Assembly: GCA_012517475.1 (NCBI GenBank)
Contig: JAAYUV010000034.1
Span: 34,638 to 98,637, forward strand
DNA from: Peptococcaceae bacterium
Lineage (GTDB): Bacteria > Bacillota > Desulfitobacteriia > Desulfitobacteriales > Syntrophobotulaceae
Length of the DNA stretch: 64,000 bases
Direction: 5' to 3'
Shown here: positions 60,296-64,000 of the stretch, one piece after another
Position numbering within the stretch: position 1 is the stretch's first letter
Layout: each line of letters opens with the position of its first letter
The notes under the pieces: model-generated
The model's input: only the letters and a program-made list of their open reading frames with translations
Told to the model about the DNA's origin: nothing
The model's database searches: none
Translations under genes and position numbers: made by a program

Positions 60296-60823
60296 ATGGA
60301 TGGGAATACCTGTACTTGCCAATCAGAAAAATTCAAACAACTGGAAAAAATCATTGAAACCCACAAAAACAGGCCCGGAGCGCTGATTCCTGTTATGCAT
60401 GAAGCTCAGGACCTGTTCGGACATTTGCCGTTTCATGTTCAAGCGGCGATTGCTGAGGGGTTGAACGTACCTTTAGCCGATGTCTATGGGGTAGCAACCT
60501 TCTACTCAAAATTCACACTGCAAGCCAAAGGAACCTATCAAATTAACGTTTGTCTGGGAACTGCTTGTTATGTAAAAGGAGCACAAGCAGTACTGGATAA
60601 AATCGCAGACACTTTACACATTAAAGTCGGTGAGACAACCTCGGATGGAGTGTTTTCTCTTGATGCTACCCGTTGTATCGGCGCATGCGGTCTTGCACCG
60701 GTAATGACCATCAATGACAAGGTGTTTGGCGAACTGGATGCTGATAAAGTAGAGAAGATCTTGCATGAGTACTTAGAATTGGTCTGGGGGGATGATAAGA
60801 ATGCTGACACTGAAGAAGCTTGA
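60296..60823 (+). CDS. hydC: NADH-dependent [FeFe] hydrogenase, NuoE-like subunit HydC
   Basis: A 175-residue thioredoxin-fold [2Fe-2S] protein like the 24-kDa complex I subunit. Cluster ligands are in NVCLGTACYVKGAQ and DATRCIGACGLAPVM. The helical N-terminus (GALIPVMHEAQDLFGHLP) and GVATFYSKFTLQAKGTYQIN are typical. ATG at 60296 follows GGGGGGAAG. It overlaps hydB by 23 bp and passes electrons between HydB and HydA. Confidence 0.94.
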   Translation: MDGNTCTCQSEKFKQLEKIIETHKNRPGALIPVMHEAQDLFGHLPFHVQAAIAEGLNVPLADVYGVATFYSKFTLQAKGTYQINVCLGTACYVKGAQAVLDKIADTLHIKVGETTSDGVFSLDATRCIGACGLAPVMTINDKVFGELDADKVEKILHEYLELVWGDDKNADTEEA

Positions 60824-62627
60824 TGAAATACGCGAACAAACCCTGGCTGCCGCAAATCTGGAAAATGAAAGAAAAGGAACCAGAATCGTTGTCGGAATGG
60901 CTACTTGCGGGCTTGCTGCAGGTGCCAAGCCGGTGTATGACCTCTTCCAGGAAGAAATAATTAAAAGAGGGTTGGCCCGTGTAACTTTAGCTCAAACCGG
61001 ATGTATCGGTACCTGCCGGTTAGAGCCGATCGTGGAAGTCTATCAACCTGGTCAGGAAAAAGTCACTTATGTAAAGGTTACACCGGAAAAAGCCAAACGG
61101 ATTATTGCCAGTCACTTGGGAAATGACGAAGTGATTCAGGAATATACCGCAGCACTCGATTTTGAGGCTCAAGAGAGGATTGCGTTACGCAACTGCGGGA
61201 TTATTAATCCGGAACTCTTGGATGAATATATTGCGATGGACGGATATAAAGCTCTTGCCAAGGCTTTATTGCAGATGAGTCCAAAGCAGGTTATTGACGA
61301 AATTAAAAAGTCCGGGCTGCGCGGCCGCGGGGGCGGCGGTTTCCCGACCGGACTCAAATGGGAATTTGCTTCCAAAAGCGAAGGAGAAAAATACGTTTGC
61401 TGCAACGCGGATGAAGGAGACCCGGGCGCCTTTATGGACAGGAGTGTTCTGGAAGGCGATCCGCATGCTGTCATTGAAGCAATGGCCATTGCCGGTTATG
61501 CGATTGGCTCCAACATGGGATATATTTATATTCGGGCTGAATACCCGGTCGCTGTAAAAAGATTGGAAATCGCTATTAACCAGGCCCGCCAGGCAGGTGT
61601 GTTGGGGAAAGATATTTTTGGAACCGGGTTTGATTTTGACCTCGAACTGCGTTTGGGCGCCGGTGCTTTTGTCTGCGGGGAAGAAACCGCACTCATGATC
61701 TCCATTGAAGGGAAACGCGGAGAGCCAAGACCGAGACCGCCTTTCCCCGCGGTAAAAGGACTTTGGGGAAAACCCACCATTCTGAACAATGTTGAAACCT
61801 ATGCCAATATTCCAAGGATCATCCTGCTTGGGGCTGACTGGTTTGCTGGAATGGGAACAAACCGCAGCAAAGGAACCAAAGTTTTTGCCCTTGGCGGCAA
61901 GATCAATAATACGGGGCTCATTGAGATACCTATGGGAACTCCTTTGAAAGATGTAATCTATAAGCTCGGCGGCGGAATTCCCAAAGGCAAAAAGTTTAAA
62001 GCGGCTCAAACCGGAGGGCCTTCCGGCGGATGTATTCCGGCCAAACATATTGAAACGCCGATTGAATATGATACCCTGATCGAATTAGGCTCCATGATGG
62101 GTTCCGGCGGGTTGATCGTCATGGATGAAGATACTTGTATGGTAGACGTAGCTCGCTTCTTCCTTGAGTTTACGGTGGAAGAATCCTGTGGTAAATGTCC
62201 CCCCTGCCGCATTGGAACCAAGAGAATGCTGGACATACTGGAAAGAATCTGCAACAACCAGGGCCGGGAAGACGATATTGAAATGCTGGAAAAATTGGCG
62301 AAAACCATTAAGGCGGCATCTCTTTGCGGCCTGGGGCAAACCGCTCCCAATCCTGTTTTAAGTACGCTGCGTTATTTCAGGGATGAATATGATGCACATA
62401 TTATAGACCACAGATGTCCGGCCGGAGTTTGTACAGCCTTTCTCCAGTATGTTATTGACGAAGCCAAATGCCGCAAATGCGGACTCTGTGCGCGCAGTTG
62501 TCCTGCCCGGGCTATTATCGGCCGTCCGAAACAAACCCATCGCATTGATACCGAACTTTGCGTCAAATGCGGGCTGTGCATGACAAAATGTCCTGCCAAA
62601 GCCATCGAGAAAAAGCAGAACCAGTAA
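60801..62627 (+). CDS. hydB: NADH-dependent [FeFe] hydrogenase, NuoF-like subunit HydB
   Basis: A 608-residue flavo-iron-sulfur protein. The N-terminal ~120 residues bind a [2Fe-2S] cluster (MATCGLAAGAKPV, QTGCIGTCRLEPIV). The NuoF domain has the NADH/FMN loop GLRGRGGGGFPTGLKW near 172 and the [4Fe-4S] site ESCGKCPPCRIGTKRM near 460. Two C-terminal ferredoxin clusters are CRKCGLCARSCPARAI and CVKCGLCMTKCPAKAI. It is the NADH-binding, electron-bifurcating subunit. ATG at 60801 follows GGGGGG. Confidence 0.95.
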   Translation: MLTLKKLDEIREQTLAAANLENERKGTRIVVGMATCGLAAGAKPVYDLFQEEIIKRGLARVTLAQTGCIGTCRLEPIVEVYQPGQEKVTYVKVTPEKAKRIIASHLGNDEVIQEYTAALDFEAQERIALRNCGIINPELLDEYIAMDGYKALAKALLQMSPKQVIDEIKKSGLRGRGGGGFPTGLKWEFASKSEGEKYVCCNADEGDPGAFMDRSVLEGDPHAVIEAMAIAGYAIGSNMGYIYIRAEYPVAVKRLEIAINQARQAGVLGKDIFGTGFDFDLELRLGAGAFVCGEETALMISIEGKRGEPRPRPPFPAVKGLWGKPTILNNVETYANIPRIILLGADWFAGMGTNRSKGTKVFALGGKINNTGLIEIPMGTPLKDVIYKLGGGIPKGKKFKAAQTGGPSGGCIPAKHIETPIEYDTLIELGSMMGSGGLIVMDEDTCMVDVARFFLEFTVEESCGKCPPCRIGTKRMLDILERICNNQGREDDIEMLEKLAKTIKAASLCGLGQTAPNPVLSTLRYFRDEYDAHIIDHRCPAGVCTAFLQYVIDEAKCRKCGLCARSCPARAIIGRPKQTHRIDTELCVKCGLCMTKCPAKAIEKKQNQ

Positions 62628-62658
62628 CGGGCACCACTACCTGAAAGGAGCGGAAGTT

Positions 62659-64000
62659 ATGAAAAAAGTTACTCTTACCATAGACGGCCGCAGTGTATCG
62701 GTTCCGGAAGATTATACCGTACTGCAGGCCGCCAGAGAGTTAAATATTAGTATTCCCACGTTATGCTTTCTCAAAGATATCAACCAGATCGGGGCCTGCC
62801 GGATGTGTCTTGTAGAAGTAAAGGGTGCCAGGGCTCTTCAGGCTTCCTGTGTTTTGCCGGTTTCGGAAGGAATGGAAGTCAGTACCCATACTCCACTTCT
62901 GAGGGAAACCCGCAAGACCATCATGGAGCTTATTTTATCAAACCATCATCGTGAATGTACGACCTGTGTCCGCAGCCAAAATTGCGAGCTTCAGAATCTT
63001 GCCAGGCAGCTGGGCATCCGGGAAATTTGGTTTAATACCGAGCCTTTTGAGACATCGGTTGATTCTCTTTCTCCATCCATTGTCCGGGATCAGAGCAAAT
63101 GTATTCTTTGCCGCCGCTGTGTAGCCGTTTGTCATGAGGTTCAAGGGGTTGGAGTTATTCAGGCTACAAACCGTGGTTTCCATACCACCATTGAACCGGC
63201 TTTTGGCATGAGCCTGAATGAAGTAGCCTGTATTAACTGCGGCCAGTGTATCCAGGCTTGCCCGGTTGCAGCACTCCGTGAAAAAGACGATACCGAAAAG
63301 GTCTGGGATGCATTGGGAAATCCCGATCTGCATGTTGTTGTTCAGACAGCTCCCGCAGTCCGGGTTGCTCTCGGTGAGGAATTTAATATGGAACCCGGCA
63401 GTATCGTTACCGGAAAACTGGCTAACGCATTAAAAATGCTTGGTTTCGACAAAGTGTTTGATACCGATTTTGCCGCAGACCTAACCATTATGGAAGAAGG
63501 AACGGAGTTAATCGGGCGTATTCAAAAAGACGGGAAGCTTCCGTTGATCACTTCCTGCAGTCCGGGATGGGTCAAATTCCTGGAGTCCTACTATCCGGAT
63601 TTTATTGATAATCTTTCCACCTGCAAGTCTCCACAGCAAATGATGGGAGCAGTAATCAAGACCTATTATGCGGAAAAGGCCCAAATCGATCCATCAAAGA
63701 TTTTTGTGGTTTCCGTTATGCCCTGTACTGCAAAGAAATTTGAATGCAGCAGACCGGAGATAAACGGATCAGGCTATAAAGATGTTGATGTGGTGATTAC
63801 CACAAGGGAATTGGCTTTAATGATCAAGCAATCCAACATTGATTTCAAAAATCTTACTGATGCCGAATATGACAGCCCGTTAGGAGAAAGCACCGGCGCC
63901 GCGGTGATTTTCGGGGCTACCGGCGGTGTTACGGAAGCAGCTTTGCGGACAGTATCAGAAGTACTGACAGGCAAGGAAGCTGCAAGTATTGAATATAAAG
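62659..64000 (+). CDS. hydA: NADH-dependent [FeFe] hydrogenase catalytic subunit HydA, partial
   Basis: The frame is open to the window end; about 447 of an expected ~570-600 residues are present. The N-terminus holds the [2Fe-2S] domain (CFLKDINQIGACRMCLVEVK), the His-Cys3 cluster in HHRECTTCVRSQNCELQNLA, and two [4Fe-4S] clusters (CILCRRCVAVCHEV, CINCGQCIQACPV). The H-cluster motif L1, TSCSPGW, lies near 298 and L2, MPCTAKKFE, near 354; L3 is beyond the window. Architecture is group A3. ATG follows AAAGGAGCGGAAG. Confidence 0.95.
   Translation, partial: MKKVTLTIDGRSVSVPEDYTVLQAARELNISIPTLCFLKDINQIGACRMCLVEVKGARALQASCVLPVSEGMEVSTHTPLLRETRKTIMELILSNHHRECTTCVRSQNCELQNLARQLGIREIWFNTEPFETSVDSLSPSIVRDQSKCILCRRCVAVCHEVQGVGVIQATNRGFHTTIEPAFGMSLNEVACINCGQCIQACPVAALREKDDTEKVWDALGNPDLHVVVQTAPAVRVALGEEFNMEPGSIVTGKLANALKMLGFDKVFDTDFAADLTIMEEGTELIGRIQKDGKLPLITSCSPGWVKFLESYYPDFIDNLSTCKSPQQMMGAVIKTYYAEKAQIDPSKIFVVSVMPCTAKKFECSRPEINGSGYKDVDVVITTRELALMIKQSNIDFKNLTDAEYDSPLGESTGAAVIFGATGGVTEAALRTVSEVLTGKEAASIEYK

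Overview
This window reads as the chromosome of an anaerobic, endospore-forming Firmicute of the Clostridia. Gene content points to the Peptococcaceae / Desulfitobacteriaceae group (relatives of Desulfitobacterium, Dehalobacter or Syntrophobotulus), but that assignment is an inference from content and order, not a database match. Sporulation is shown by sigK and a complete eight-gene spoIIIA operon. Strict anaerobic metabolism is shown by an nfnAB pair followed by an electron-bifurcating [FeFe] hydrogenase operon. Nearly every gene lies on the + strand; trpB is the only clear exception.

Layout. 1-6.9 kb: end of an AI-2E-type permease, alaS, ireB, an aldo/keto reductase with a ferredoxin tail, ruvX, a DUF1292 gene and mltG. 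6.9-8.1 kb: a promoter with no convincing ORF behind it, then a MntA/HepT-type toxin-antitoxin pair. 8.1-11.2 kb: orphan trpB (minus), a U32 peptidase-family gene and a DUF4911 gene. 11.4-21.8 kb: type IV pilus cluster 1 (pilin, pilB, pilC, minor pilins including one fused to five carbohydrate-binding-like repeats, a lipoprotein, an unusual acidic PilM, pilN, pilO). 22.0-26.2 kb: sigK, a YqeG phosphatase, and aroE / pseudopilin / aroK / aroB.

26.3-37.2 kb: a type I-E CRISPR-Cas island (cas3, cse1, cse2, cas7, cas5, cas6e, cas1, cas2-dnaQ, 12 perfect repeats) lying between aroB and its original downstream neighbour. The island is bracketed by a ~344-bp direct repeat made of the aroB 3' end plus the start of the next pilus gene. 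The right-hand copy begins exactly at a truncated CRISPR repeat, and its first ~130 bp are clearly diverged while the rest is almost identical to the left copy. A small cassette (a CPCC-family protein and a 53-residue acidic protein) sits between the last full repeat and the half repeat. cas6e is interrupted by one in-frame TGA, so crRNA processing may be impaired.

37.5-46.5 kb: type IV pilus cluster 2 (pseudopilins, a second pilB, pilT, pilC, a pilin, pilD, a PilM/PilN fusion, pilO). 46.5-49.5 kb: a LysM protein, aroQ, an M24 aminopeptidase and efp. 49.7-54.9 kb: spoIIIAA-AH. 55.0-57.6 kb: Asp23/Gls24 protein, amaP, a DUF2273 protein, nusB and a TsaD-like paralogue. 57.8-64.0 kb: nfnAB, then hydC-hydB-hydA, with hydA running off the window end.

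How it fits together: the two pilus clusters appear to be one ancestral pilus/shikimate neighbourhood, now split by the CRISPR island. Only the first PilB carries the MshEN-type motif associated with c-di-GMP binding. NfnAB and HydABC together would link NADH, NADPH, ferredoxin and H2 pools. Promoters, operators and terminators were read by eye and are less certain than the genes.
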